Assembly: GCA_012727425.1 (NCBI GenBank)
Contig: JAAYHQ010000079.1
Coordinates: forward strand, 1-64,000
Source: Bacillota bacterium
GTDB lineage: Bacteria; Bacillota; UBA4882; UBA10575
Direction: 5' to 3'
Length of the DNA stretch: 64,000 nucleotides
Below are positions 54,873 to 63,586 of this stretch, piece by piece (the stretch's first letter is position 1; the number at the start of each line of letters is the position of its first letter). A program made the position numbers and the translations under genes. The notes below the pieces were generated by a model. That model made no database searches. It worked only from the letters and a program-made list of their open reading frames with translations, and was not told where the DNA came from.

Positions 54873-56135
54873 TTACCGGGCCGGACCGACGAACTCTTCG
54901 ACGATCATTTCGTAGTTGGTTAAGAGCTGTTTCACGTTGCTGTTGGGCAGTAAGAACTGCTGCAGGGTGTCGTTGAGCGGCGAAGTAATCGACGGAGCGA
55001 GGTCCTGATCCCACCAGAACTGGATGGCCTCGGCTTTGGCAAAGACCGCGGACGCCATCTCGGTCAGCCGGTTCGGGGCCTTGACTCCCGGAACCGAACA
55101 GATCCGGCCTAGTTCGGCCGAGCAGGCTTCGACGCTCATGGCATATTTCATGAAGCGAACAACGGCATCTTTGTTCTCCGCAGCCATTCTGGTGGCGGCG
55201 AACCCGATGTCGGTCATGCCCATGACGTCGGTGGCTTTACCCTTGCCGCCTTCCAGGACAGGGAAGGGATAGAAGCCGATCTTCTGGTCGGTAAAGCTGG
55301 GATCGCCGTACTGGGCGCACATCCAGGAACCGGTTACGTGCATGGCTGCTTTACCGGTCGCCATAAGTTGCTGGGCATCACCATAGGCCTCACCCAACGG
55401 GGTCGGACCGAAGTAACCTCTCTTCGCCCATTCTTGATACAACTGGGCGGCTTTGACCATGGGTTCCGAATCGAAACGGGCTTTTCTGGCTTGAGCGTTA
55501 TCGAAAGCTTCCATGCCGCCAAACCGGTTGACCAAGTACATGTACATGGCCAGGACCGGCCATTTATCCCGGGCGCCGACGGCGAAGGGTTGGATGCCGT
55601 TGGCTAAAAGGGTGTCGGCGACTTTTTCCATCTCCGCGATGGTGGTGGGCACTTTTAGGTTGTACTTTTCAAAGATGTCTTCGTTCACGAAGACGCCGGC
55701 GATGGCAAAGAAGGGGGCCACACCGTAGATCTTGCCTTTCCAGGTCATGGCCTGTTGGGCGGCGGCGCTGCCCGGAATATCCTTCAATTCAGCGGTCAAA
55801 TCATACAACCGGCCCGCGTCGGCGTAACCACCCATCACCGAACCGCCCCAGCTTTGGAAGATATGGGGGAGGTCACGGTTATTGGCCATTGCCACTTTCG
55901 TCTTATCCATCAGACCCGGATCCCCTAACGCCAGGTATTCCAGGTCGATATCGGGGTTCTTCGCTTGAAAACCTTCGATCAATGCTTTAATATAGGCGTG
56001 TGCCGGGTCATCATCGGGCAGATCCCGACCCCAAACCACCAGTTTTACTTTGCTGGCGGCGGTAACCGAAAACATCCCTACCAGCATGGCAACAACGAGT
56101 AACAGCGCCAAGAAGGCCTTTTTGGATTTGAACAA
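54873..56135 (-). CDS. Sugar-binding extracellular solute-binding protein (family 1)
   Basis: A 420-residue periplasmic binding protein. A signal peptide (residues 5-26) ends in SVTAASK with no lipobox Cys, unlike the lipoprotein form usual in single-membrane Firmicutes. The mature domain has VVWGRDLPDDD, YGVAPFFAIAGVFVNEDIFE and VTGSWMCAQYGDP, as in family 1 carbohydrate binders. It heads the permease-GH3 operon. The start is TTG behind AAGGAGGGA. Confidence 0.92.
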   Translation of the reverse strand: MFKSKKAFLALLLVVAMLVGMFSVTAASKVKLVVWGRDLPDDDPAHAYIKALIEGFQAKNPDIDLEYLALGDPGLMDKTKVAMANNRDLPHIFQSWGGSVMGGYADAGRLYDLTAELKDIPGSAAAQQAMTWKGKIYGVAPFFAIAGVFVNEDIFEKYNLKVPTTIAEMEKVADTLLANGIQPFAVGARDKWPVLAMYMYLVNRFGGMEAFDNAQARKARFDSEPMVKAAQLYQEWAKRGYFGPTPLGEAYGDAQQLMATGKAAMHVTGSWMCAQYGDPSFTDQKIGFYPFPVLEGGKGKATDVMGMTDIGFAATRMAAENKDAVVRFMKYAMSVEACSAELGRICSVPGVKAPNRLTEMASAVFAKAEAIQFWWDQDLAPSITSPLNDTLQQFLLPNSNVKQLLTNYEMIVEEFVGPAR

Positions 56136-56267
56136 AACAATCCCTCCTTAAAATAATCAGTAGTGATTAATAATCAATGTTCAAGGCGTCCGTACAGCCT
56201 TGCGGGGAAAATAATCCCTCGGGTCCTCACCTCCTTATCAACCTTTGTTTCCCTACTCACGAGCATT

Positions 56268-56283
56268 TCACAAACGTTTGTGA
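56268..56283. promoter_or_regulatory. LacI-family operator
   Basis: TCACAAACGTTTGTGA is a perfect 16-base palindrome with the central CG expected for LacI-type repressors. It lies between the lacI stop and the binding-protein start, so it probably controls the transporter-GH3 operon. A ribosome-binding-like AAGGAGGTGA near 56230 has no start codon in range. Confidence 0.75.
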
Positions 56284-56305
56284 TAATCTGAAAAACAGTC
56301 TGGTG

Positions 56306-57298
56306 TTAGGCGGAATTTCGGACGACTAATTCAAAAGGGAGACAAAGGTTAATGCCATTTTTTTCCTTACCTTGGAGGATTTTAGATAATATTTGCATCG
56401 ATTTTTTTCCCATTTGGTAACGGGGTTGCCGTATGGTGGTCAAGGGAGGATTGGTAAACGCGGAAAATTCCAAGTCATCAAAGCCGACGACAGCAATATC
56501 TTTCGGTACGGCAAGACCCGCTTCGTGGATGGCTTGTAAAGCACCGTAAGCCATGCTATCGTTGGCGACAAAAACCGCGGTACAGTCGGGATGCATGCTT
56601 AAGATCGCTTGCATGGCACGGTAACCGTCTGCACAAACAAAGTTACCCTCGAAAACCAAACAGTCCGCTTTGGGAAGGCCACTTTCCTTCAAAGCCTCCT
56701 CATACCCGGCCAGGCGGTCGATGGCCACCTGGTTTTTCAGATTTCCGGCGATATGGGCAATTTTGCGATGCCCTTTTTCGATCAGAAACTTTGTGGCAGT
56801 GTAGGCGGCTTTTTTATTGTCAATCCAGATGCAATTGACCTTTTCGTGCTGTATATTCCGTTCGATCAGAACAAAGGGGATCTTTTTCTCCAACAGGAGA
56901 TCGGTGAAACCTGTGTCCTGCCGGTTACTGCCGACAATGACCAGACCATCGACGTTTTCGGTGATGATCATTTTTTGTAAAACGTTTGTTTTTTTCAGGT
57001 TGTCGTAGGAGTTGGAAAATAATAAGGTATATCCGGCTTGGCTGGCCACGTACTCCATGCCTTTGATGATCTGGGTGTAGAAAGGTTCCGAGATGTCGGC
57101 CATCATTACGCCGATCATGTCCGACTTCCGGGTCACCAGGCGACGGGCGGCGGCGTTTGGGTAATAATTCATCTCCCGGGCGATGGTTTTAATTAACTGT
57201 CTGGTACTTTCTTTAACCCCGTATTTGTTGTTTAAAGCCCGTGAGACCACACTCGGACTCACCCCGGCACGGCGGGCAATATCTTTGATTGTTACCAT
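56306..57298 (-). CDS. LacI family transcriptional regulator
   Basis: A 330-residue repressor. The N-terminal helix-turn-helix is VTIKDIARRAGVSPSVVSRA, with a hinge at about 48-58 (NAAARRLVTRK). The sugar-binding domain has GVMMADISEPFYTQIIKGME, VANDSMAYGALQAI and AVVGFDDLEFSAFTNPPLTT. It likely senses a product of the imported oligosaccharide and binds the palindrome just downstream. The ATG is at 57298. Same strand as the operon it precedes. Confidence 0.94.
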   Translation of the reverse strand: MVTIKDIARRAGVSPSVVSRALNNKYGVKESTRQLIKTIAREMNYYPNAAARRLVTRKSDMIGVMMADISEPFYTQIIKGMEYVASQAGYTLLFSNSYDNLKKTNVLQKMIITENVDGLVIVGSNRQDTGFTDLLLEKKIPFVLIERNIQHEKVNCIWIDNKKAAYTATKFLIEKGHRKIAHIAGNLKNQVAIDRLAGYEEALKESGLPKADCLVFEGNFVCADGYRAMQAILSMHPDCTAVFVANDSMAYGALQAIHEAGLAVPKDIAVVGFDDLEFSAFTNPPLTTIRQPRYQMGKKSMQILSKILQGKEKNGINLCLPFELVVRNSA

Positions 57299-57691
57299 GA
57301 ACAGACTACCTCCATTGGCCCTCTGTAGCTTTGTTGGTAGTGGTTACTTCTTTTACGAAGAAGTAGGAAGAAGGGCCAAAAGCCATTCCTTACAACGTAT
57401 GTTAATGATGCGTAAAAGATACTTAACTAATTAGTTCGTACTGTTTTCCATTAATCCTTCTTTTATTTTGCAAAAGGATGAGGTGTTTTGTTGTTGTCGG
57501 CGACCGCTTCTGTGCATAATCCCGCCTTTACCTTATATTAACAACTTTCTATGTAAGTTTTGAAAAGAATTTTCAAAAGTATTTATTGATGATTTCGCCC
57601 TTGATCCGTATTTTCCTGCTGAACGTAAAAAAAATATTTATTTTTTTTGGTCTTCAAGTTACAAATGGGAACCGAAATTGGTGAAAACAAA
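57299..57691. other. Gene-free AT-rich region with a leader hairpin
   Basis: No gene is supported here. On the lacI side TTGGCCCT near 57316 and AGGGCCAA near 57372 can pair around an inner CTTCTT/AAGAAG hairpin, so the lacI leader may be structured. The remainder, to about 57660, is AT-rich with A and T runs, and may hold divergent promoter elements. Confidence 0.4.
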
Positions 57692-57720
57692 TTGACGTAG
57701 CTATTGAAATATAGTAATAT
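57692..57720 (+). promoter_or_regulatory. Promoter of the rubredoxin-like gene
   Basis: TTGACG (57692-57697) and TAATAT (57715-57720) with a 17-base spacer. Confidence 0.75.
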
Positions 57721-57804
57721 GAAACCACATTAGCAAAAGAGTCATGAATGAATGAACGGACAAGACGGCTTTGAATAAAATTAAGGAGAAAAGGAGGACG
57801 GAAG

Positions 57805-58140
57805 ATGAAAAAATGGCAATGTGGTGTTTGCGGGTATATCCATGATGGGGAGCAAGCGCCTGCGGCTTGCCCAAAGTGCGGGGCGGCGATGGAGAAGTTT
57901 GCCGAACTGCCGGCGGAAAAAAGCGCCCTGATCGACCGGTCCCGAAAGACCAACCAGATTTATATGGAGGTCTCCGCCTTACTGGAACAGGTGAGGGAGC
58001 TATCCGAGATTGGCCGGGACGATGAACTGGATCCGGCTTGTGTTGTCCTCTTCAAAAAAGCGATCGGTTATACGATTGAACTGCAACAAGCAATCAAGGC
58101 GGAGCTGGCCACCCATATGGGGAAAGGGAAATGGGGTTAA
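57805..58140 (+). CDS. Rubredoxin-like domain protein
   Basis: A 111-residue protein. Residues 5-30 form a rubredoxin-type knuckle pair, CGVCGYIHDG and CPKCGA, which binds one iron or zinc. The rest (about 35-111) is helical with acidic and basic faces and no further Cys. The N-terminal part resembles the rubredoxin tail of rubrerythrins, but the ferritin-like di-iron ligands are absent. A redox or metal-binding role is likely; the partner is unknown. AAGGAGG precedes the ATG. Confidence 0.82.
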   Translation: MKKWQCGVCGYIHDGEQAPAACPKCGAAMEKFAELPAEKSALIDRSRKTNQIYMEVSALLEQVRELSEIGRDDELDPACVVLFKKAIGYTIELQQAIKAELATHMGKGKWG

Positions 58141-58141
58141 C

Positions 58142-58166
58142 AAAAAGGGCTCAACGAGCCCTTTTT
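58142..58166. terminator. Bidirectional terminator
   Basis: AAAAAGGGCTC (58142-58152) pairs with GAGCCCTTTTT (58156-58166). A and T tracts flank both sides, so it serves the rubredoxin-like gene and the convergent azlD gene. Confidence 0.88.
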
Positions 58167-58180
58167 GTTGTCTAGCCGGT

Positions 58181-58486
58181 TTACCCCATGAGGAACTGGT
58201 AAAGGTAGACCGCCAGGGAAGCACAGAGGGCTACAGTCATCAACCCTTTTTCGTAGAAAGCCAAGAGGAGGGCGACGCTGAAACCAACTAACGCCGAAGC
58301 CGTGTCCCCGGTAGCGCTGAGGATGGCGGGAAAGGTCATTGCTCCCAAGACGGCGTAGGGTACGTAGTAAAGGAAGGATTGGAGAAAAGGGGATTTGATC
58401 TTTTGACGTAAAAAAGCCAAGGGTGTCACCCGTGGGAGGTAAGAGACCAGTGCCATTAAAAAGACAGCCAGTAAGGTACGGCCCAT
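58181..58486 (-). CDS. azlD: AzlD family branched-chain amino acid transport protein
   Basis: A 101-residue membrane protein with three to four helices. It has LMALVSYLPRVTPLAFLRQK and FLYYVPYAVLGAMTFPAI, the AzlD pattern. It works with AzlC in branched-chain amino acid export. ATG 58486 lies 7 bases after AAGGAGG; ATG 58489 is the alternative. Overlaps the azlC stop. Confidence 0.93.
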   Translation of the reverse strand: MGRTLLAVFLMALVSYLPRVTPLAFLRQKIKSPFLQSFLYYVPYAVLGAMTFPAILSATGDTASALVGFSVALLLAFYEKGLMTVALCASLAVYLYQFLMG

Positions 58487-59244
58487 CATTGAACCTCCTT
58501 CCGTGGGAAGAAGTAAGCGCCGCCGAGACAAGCAATGATGGTGGCGATCATGATCCGCCAACCGGCGGAGAGTTGTCGCAATCCGGGAAGCCAGGTGAGG
58601 GCGGAACTGAGTCCAACTGCCACCCCGACGATCCAGCGGACGGCAGTGGATTTTTTGGCCGGGGGTACTACCAAAGCAATGAACATGGCATACAGCGTGA
58701 TCCCCAGAGCGTTTTGGAGGTTGTTGGGCAGCAGTGTGCAGACGACCCCTCCGAGGAGGGTTCCGGTGCCCCAACCGGCATAGGGCCCAAGGATCAATCC
58801 GATCATATAATGAAAGGAGATTTCTGTTCTTTCCAGCGCGGCGACGGTGAAGGTCTCGTCGGTAATGCCGAAGGCCATCAGGCACCGTTGGCGCCAAGTC
58901 AGGCCGGGGGTTAGTTTTTGCCCGAGGGACAGGGACATTAGTAAATAGCGAAGATTAATAACCAAGGTGGTTAGGGTAATTTCAAGCAGGGAAGCTCCGG
59001 CCAAGATCAGGTTTGTCCCGGCGAACTGTCCGGCCGAGGTTAGATTGGTGAGCGAGATTAGCGTGGCCACCCAGGCGGGAAGACCGCCTTTAACCGCCAG
59101 GAGCCCGAAAGCGAAGGAGACCGGAAGGTAACCTAGGGCGATGGGCAGTCCGTGGCGGAGACCGAGGTTAAACTCCTGACGAGGCCGGTTTTTGGCCGGT
59201 GTTGGCGGCTGGTCAGTTAATGTTGATAATGAAGAAGTCAGCAC
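58486..59244 (-). CDS. azlC: AzlC family branched-chain amino acid transporter
   Basis: A 252-residue membrane protein with seven to eight helices. It starts the family domain with GLRHGLPIALGYLPVSFAFG and has SAGQFAGTNLI, NLRYLLMSLSL and GITDETFTVA. With AzlD it exports branched-chain amino acids or analogues. The start is GTG 59244. Upstream lies an AT-rich inverted repeat (CTATATA/TATATAG near 59300). Confidence 0.94.
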   Translation of the reverse strand: MLTSSLSTLTDQPPTPAKNRPRQEFNLGLRHGLPIALGYLPVSFAFGLLAVKGGLPAWVATLISLTNLTSAGQFAGTNLILAGASLLEITLTTLVINLRYLLMSLSLGQKLTPGLTWRQRCLMAFGITDETFTVAALERTEISFHYMIGLILGPYAGWGTGTLLGGVVCTLLPNNLQNALGITLYAMFIALVVPPAKKSTAVRWIVGVAVGLSSALTWLPGLRQLSAGWRIMIATIIACLGGAYFFPRKEVQ

Positions 59245-59389
59245 GTTTCGTCCCTACCTTTTTACAATTTTGCGTATAGAGTCAAGGCCAGACCCATACT
59301 ATATAATAATAATATATAGGCCGGTCCCAAACCCGCGCGTTGGTTTAAGACCAGATTAACACCCATAGCCGGAAAAGCGATGGCCGGGT

Positions 59390-59420
59390 TTGGCATTTGC
59401 GTTTTTCGCGTATTTATGAT
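59390..59420 (+). promoter_or_regulatory. Putative promoter of rnpB
   Basis: TTGGCA (59390-59395) and TATGAT (59415-59420) with a 19-base spacer, ending 15 bases before the RNA. Confidence 0.5.
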
Positions 59421-59435
59421 AAACTATAAATCCTG

Positions 59436-59842
59436 GTCCCAACCGAACCGGGTAACCGCGGGCGTCAGGCCGCAAGGCTGCGCCTGAGGAAAGTCCGAGC
59501 TCCATAGGGCAGGGTGCTGGATAACGTCCAGTGAGGGTGACCTCAAGGAAAGTGCCACAGAAAAGGAAACGCCGACTGGAGACCGGGAGACCGGCCCAGG
59601 GCAAAGCTGAAAAGGTGCGGTAAGAGCGCACCAGCGGTTAAGTGATTAACCGGCTTGGCAAACCCCACCTGGAGCAAGACCAAATAGGAGGGGGCGTCTG
59701 CCCGGCAGACGCAAGAATGGCCCGTTCTTCCCTCGGGTATGGTCGCATGAGGCGGCAGGTAACTGTCGTCCCAGATAAATGGTTACCGCCGGCTGCCGTG
59801 CGTAGCCGGTACAGAACTCGGCTTATAGGTTCGGTTGGGAAC
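59436..59842 (+). ncRNA. rnpB: RNase P RNA (class A)
   Basis: The catalytic RNA that trims tRNA 5' leaders. Ends pair: CCCAACCGAACC (59438-59449) with GGTTCGGTTGGG near 59828-59839. Conserved blocks appear in order: GAGGAAAGTCCGAGCTC, AGGGTGCTGGATAACG, ACAGAAA with GAAACGCC, GTAAGAGCGCACC, GGCAAACCCCACCTGGAGCA, AGATAAATGGTTACC, and ACAGAACTCGGCTTATAGG. The layout is ancestral class A rather than the Bacillus class B. Confidence 0.96.
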
Positions 59843-59850
59843 AGTAGAAA

Positions 59851-59881
59851 AGAAGCTATCCCTATGGATAGCTTCTTTTTT
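59851..59881 (+). terminator. Terminator of rnpB
   Basis: AGAAGCTATCC (59851-59861) pairs with GGATAGCTTCT (59866-59876), followed by a T run to 59881. Confidence 0.92.
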
Positions 59882-59883
59882 GC

Positions 59884-60582
59884 TTAATCCTGGTTCACCA
59901 GACCCAAGGCGGCATTGACCGGAAGCGAGAAACAGATCCCGCGACCGCTCGTGTTCAACCCGGCGTCGTGGGTGATTTTCTCCATGATCTGGGGTTTTTT
60001 CGCTTGTGGGACCAGAATCAGGATCACATCTTTTTCCGGTTGGATCGTGATGCCCAGAAATTTTTCCGCTTCTCTCGAACCCAACCCCAAACCGTGCAGC
60101 AGCGTCCCGCCGGTGGCGCCGGCCGCTTTGGCGGCGGTCATCACCAGATCGGAGTGGCCGCGGTCGACAATGGTGACAATTAAAGCATAAGGTTTCTTTT
60201 CTTCCATGGTCTGATCCTCTCTTCCCGCATAGGTATTATCCTGATCCGCCTGTTGGCAGATCTGCCAAAGGATGCTGCTGGAACTATCCAAAGGAATGGT
60301 AAAGGCGATCCCCGTGCCGGCCCGGTACAGATCGATCCGTTCGCGGAGGCGCGCCAGGATCTGCTGTGTTAAACTAGTACTTTGGATACTGAGCGCGATT
60401 AATTTCTTGGGACTGCCGAAGCCGAGCAGGTCATAAATATCCAAAGTGGCGGAGCCATACCCGTGACTTAGGATATAAAAGGGTAGCTCATCCCGCTTAT
60501 ATAACTTTTTCAACTGGTGAGCTAGACTATAATCGACGATGGTTATTAATGCTTCCAAGCTGCGCTCCATTTTTTTTGCCAT
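59884..60582 (-). CDS. Tandem P-II-like signalling protein
   Basis: A 232-residue soluble protein made of two GlnB/P-II-like units. The first (about 8-105) has ALITIVDYSLAHQLKKLY and ILSHGYGSATLDIYDLLGFG. The second (about 115-228) has ALIVTIVDRGHSDLVMTAAK, LHGLGLGSREAEKFLG and a C-terminal nucleotide-pocket-like strand. A T-loop Tyr for uridylylation is not seen. It lies directly after a DUF1538 membrane transporter, and P-II proteins with such genes are thought to regulate them. ATG 60582 follows AGGGGGT. Confidence 0.85.
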   Translation of the reverse strand: MAKKMERSLEALITIVDYSLAHQLKKLYKRDELPFYILSHGYGSATLDIYDLLGFGSPKKLIALSIQSTSLTQQILARLRERIDLYRAGTGIAFTIPLDSSSSILWQICQQADQDNTYAGREDQTMEEKKPYALIVTIVDRGHSDLVMTAAKAAGATGGTLLHGLGLGSREAEKFLGITIQPEKDVILILVPQAKKPQIMEKITHDAGLNTSGRGICFSLPVNAALGLVNQD

Positions 60583-60670
60583 TGATTCGTACCCCCTGTT
60601 CCCCTCGCTAAGGATTGTCGGCCACCGACATGCGTGTTTGTAGCGGTAGGATCTTCTTTCTTCACCGCGT

Positions 60671-62197
60671 TTATTGCTTGGGTGCGTATTCCTCATTATC
60701 ATATAAAATAATCGAGTCTTCGGCAACCGGAATTTCCATCTCTTTCTCGGCCCGTCTGGCTTTCATCCGGTAAATCAAGCCAAAACACTGGATGGTGAGC
60801 ACCGGCGTTAGTGCTACCAGCGTCACAATGCCGAAGGCCTCCGTAAAAATGTTCCCCCCGCTGGTTTCACAGGCCCCAATCGCCAGTGGTAAGAGAAAGG
60901 TGGCGGCTAATGGCCCCGAGGCAACGGCACCGGAGTCAAAAGCAATCGCCGTAAAGAGGGGCGGGACAACCAGCGCCAGCAGGAGGGCGATAATGTAACC
61001 GGGGATCACGATATAGAGCAAAGAGGTTTCGGTTAAGATCCGGAACATGGAGAGCCCCACGGAGATAGCCACCCCAATGGAGAGGGCAACCCCCATGGCC
61101 CGCCCGGAAATGGCACCGTCGGTAATGTCTTCAACCTGCTCTTTCAGCACAAAAACGGCCGGTTCGGCGGCGACGACAAAATAACCGGTGACCAACCCAA
61201 TCAGGATCAGGGCCCAGGGTGGGGCATTCGTGATCAAGGAGCCCCCCAGTTGGTATCCGGCGGGCATAAACCCCACATTAACACTGGTGAGGAACAAAAC
61301 AAGCCCCGCGTAAGTATAGATGGTCCCGACTAAAATGGTCAGCAATGTTTTTCGCCGGAGACGCAGGGCGACCAGCTGAAAGATGATAAAGAGCACAAGA
61401 ATCGGGAAGAGGGCAATGGCCACTTGCCCAAAAAAAACGGGGAAATTCGCCAGATAAAGATGGAGGATATCGCCCAGCGCAAGCAGTTCGGGAATGGCCA
61501 GGACGCTCCCGCCGGACGGTTCGAAAAAGAGGCCTAAGATTAACATCGTCAGGATGGGCCCGAATAGGCAGAAGGCGACCAAACCAAAGCTGTCCTCTTC
61601 CGTGGTTTTATCACCCCGGACCGAGGCCAGTCCAAGGCCCAGGGCCATCACAAAGGGGACCATAATTGGACCGGTGGTGACGGCTCCCGCTTCCCAAGCA
61701 ATGGAAAGAAAGTTTTTGCTGGTAAAACCCGAGAGGATAAAAGCCAGCAAATAACAGGCGGCAAGGATGGCAGAGAGCCGGACCTGGAACAGGATGCGGA
61801 GAAAGGCACCGACCAGCGCCAGCCCGACCCCAACCGAAACGGCAAAGATAATGACGGGGTCGGGTATGCCGCTGACTTGGCGGGCTAAAACGTGAAGATC
61901 CGGTTCGGCAATGCTGATAAAGGTGCCGATCACAAAGGTCAAAACGACGATTAACTTTAAGTTTTTACTTTTTACCAACCCGGAGCCCACATGCTCCCCG
62001 ATGGGCATCAAAGAAACATCAACCCCGAGATTGAACAGGGTGATGCCAAGGATCATCAGCATTGCGCTCACCAAAAAAAGAACCAAACTGTAAAAGGGCA
62101 TGGGGGCGATTGTTAGAGCCAAAACGAGAACAATCACAATAATCGGCAGGACCGATAAAAAAGATTCTTTGAATTTTGTCCAGAGTAGTTTTTTCAT
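60671..62197 (-). CDS. DUF1538 family membrane transporter
   Basis: A 508-residue polytopic membrane protein with about 12-14 helices in two repeats. Each repeat carries related motifs: SLMPIGEHVGSGLV/ISIAEPDLHVLARQV in the first, GFMPAGYQLGGSLI/VVAAEPAVFVLKEQVE in the second, plus AGAVTTGPIMVPFVMALG and SGAVASGPLAATFLLPLA. Some DUF1538 members were reported as Na+/H+ antiporters. Its partner is the P-II-like protein 88 bases downstream. GGAGG precedes the ATG. Confidence 0.88.
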   Translation of the reverse strand: MKKLLWTKFKESFLSVLPIIVIVLVLALTIAPMPFYSLVLFLVSAMLMILGITLFNLGVDVSLMPIGEHVGSGLVKSKNLKLIVVLTFVIGTFISIAEPDLHVLARQVSGIPDPVIIFAVSVGVGLALVGAFLRILFQVRLSAILAACYLLAFILSGFTSKNFLSIAWEAGAVTTGPIMVPFVMALGLGLASVRGDKTTEEDSFGLVAFCLFGPILTMLILGLFFEPSGGSVLAIPELLALGDILHLYLANFPVFFGQVAIALFPILVLFIIFQLVALRLRRKTLLTILVGTIYTYAGLVLFLTSVNVGFMPAGYQLGGSLITNAPPWALILIGLVTGYFVVAAEPAVFVLKEQVEDITDGAISGRAMGVALSIGVAISVGLSMFRILTETSLLYIVIPGYIIALLLALVVPPLFTAIAFDSGAVASGPLAATFLLPLAIGACETSGGNIFTEAFGIVTLVALTPVLTIQCFGLIYRMKARRAEKEMEIPVAEDSIILYDNEEYAPKQ

Positions 62198-62458
62198 GAC
62201 CCGACCGCCTCCAACTTTGTTCTGCTCCTAACACGTAACAAGTCAGAATATGGTGCTTTTCCCAACCCATTGCTCAAAAGGTCCAAAGAAAAATTGTATA
62301 ACTAATCGTAATTACTAATTAATTATATATTATCTTCGACCGACCATTCCAGCAATTTAAACTAATCTTTAGGATCTTTAAGCATTATGGCTGATGGCGG
62401 CGGGTTATGATTAAAAATTTGACCGGTGCTTTTGCGGACGTTTGTTTTTCAGAGGTGT

Positions 62459-63400
62459 TTACCACCGGATGGCGGCGGCGGCCCAGGACAGGCCGCCCCC
62501 AAAGCCAATCAGAAAAAGGTAGTCCCCTTTGGCAAAGCGCTGTTCGGCCCAGGCCTCTTTGAGGGCCAGCCCGATGGAGGCGGCCGAAGTATTTCCGTAC
62601 TTGCTGATATTCGTGATGATCCGTCCCTCCGGAAGGCGTTTGTTCCGGGCGACGGCTTCTAATATCCTGCTGTTGGCCTGATGCGGAATGACGAAATAGC
62701 GGTCATCATCCGTGAGGTCCAGGCGGGATTTTAAGCGGTCGATCAGGCTGCCCATTTTTTCCACGGCGAACTTAAAGACGTTGCGCCCGTCTTGGCGGAA
62801 ATAATACTCATCGCCGGGGCCGCCCATCACGACCAGATCGGCTCCGCTCGGGTCGGCGCCCAGTTCAACGGCGAGGATCTCATGTTCGGGCGCGTCCGCG
62901 CTGAGGAGCAAGGCCGCACCGGCATCGCCAAAGAGGACACAGGTGGCGCGGTCCTGATAGTCGACAAAGCGGGAGAGTTTTTCCCCGGCGGTGATTAAGG
63001 TATGGTCGTAACCTTCGGTCCGCATTAAACTCCAACCGACAGCCAAGGCGTAAACCAAACCGGAACAGGCGGCATTTAAGTCAAAAGCGGCTAAGTTGGA
63101 AAGGTTTAATTTCTGCGCGACGAGGCTGGCCTGGTTCGGCACATTTTTCTCCGCAGTACTGGTGGCGGCGATAAGCAACTGTGGCTGGTAATGAGTGGGT
63201 GCCTGGGCCAGACACTCGGCTGCGGCCTTGGCGGCCAGGTCGGAGGCGTGCATTTGGTCGGGGGCAATCCGCCGTTCTTTGATTCCGGTGCGGGTTGTGA
63301 TCCATTCATCGGTGGTATCAACCATTCTCTCCAAATCTTGGTTGGTGAGTTTTTGTTCCGGCACATAAGTGCCGACGGCGACAAGTCCGATCTTCCTCAT
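62459..63400 (-). CDS. fabH: Beta-ketoacyl-ACP synthase III
   Basis: A 313-residue enzyme that starts fatty acid synthesis from acyl-CoA and malonyl-ACP. The catalytic triad is in DLNAACSGLVYAL (Cys), VIPHQANSRI (His) and SKYGNTSAASIGLAL (Asn). It begins IGLVAVGTYVPEQKLTNQDL. It stands apart from other fab genes. AAGGGA precedes the ATG, with its own promoter upstream. Confidence 0.95.
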   Translation of the reverse strand: MRKIGLVAVGTYVPEQKLTNQDLERMVDTTDEWITTRTGIKERRIAPDQMHASDLAAKAAAECLAQAPTHYQPQLLIAATSTAEKNVPNQASLVAQKLNLSNLAAFDLNAACSGLVYALAVGWSLMRTEGYDHTLITAGEKLSRFVDYQDRATCVLFGDAGAALLLSADAPEHEILAVELGADPSGADLVVMGGPGDEYYFRQDGRNVFKFAVEKMGSLIDRLKSRLDLTDDDRYFVIPHQANSRILEAVARNKRLPEGRIITNISKYGNTSAASIGLALKEAWAEQRFAKGDYLFLIGFGGGLSWAAAAIRW

Positions 63401-63462
63401 TCTCGGTCCCTTCTTTTCGCTGGTTTCAAATTATTAGAACCAGGTATTAATATTTACTACTA

Positions 63463-63491
63463 ATTATAATTGATTTTTCCCCCGAGGGCAA
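63463..63491 (-). promoter_or_regulatory. Promoter of fabH
   Basis: On the minus strand TTGCCC (63486-63491) and TATAAT (63463-63468) are spaced by 17 bases. Confidence 0.7.
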
Positions 63492-63586
63492 GAGTTATAC
63501 GGAAAGATTTGCGAAAAGAAGAACCGCCCGCGGTGAACCGGCGAACGGGACCGTCCGGACCCGGGAAAATTAACGGTACAGTAAGA

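Noticed and set aside
57183..57434. Plus-strand frame of 83 codons opposite the lacI start
   Set aside because: It overlaps the conserved repressor helix-turn-helix region and lacks a convincing ribosome binding site.
59356..59887. Open frames inside RNase P RNA on both strands
   Set aside because: The region is clearly rnpB by its conserved blocks.
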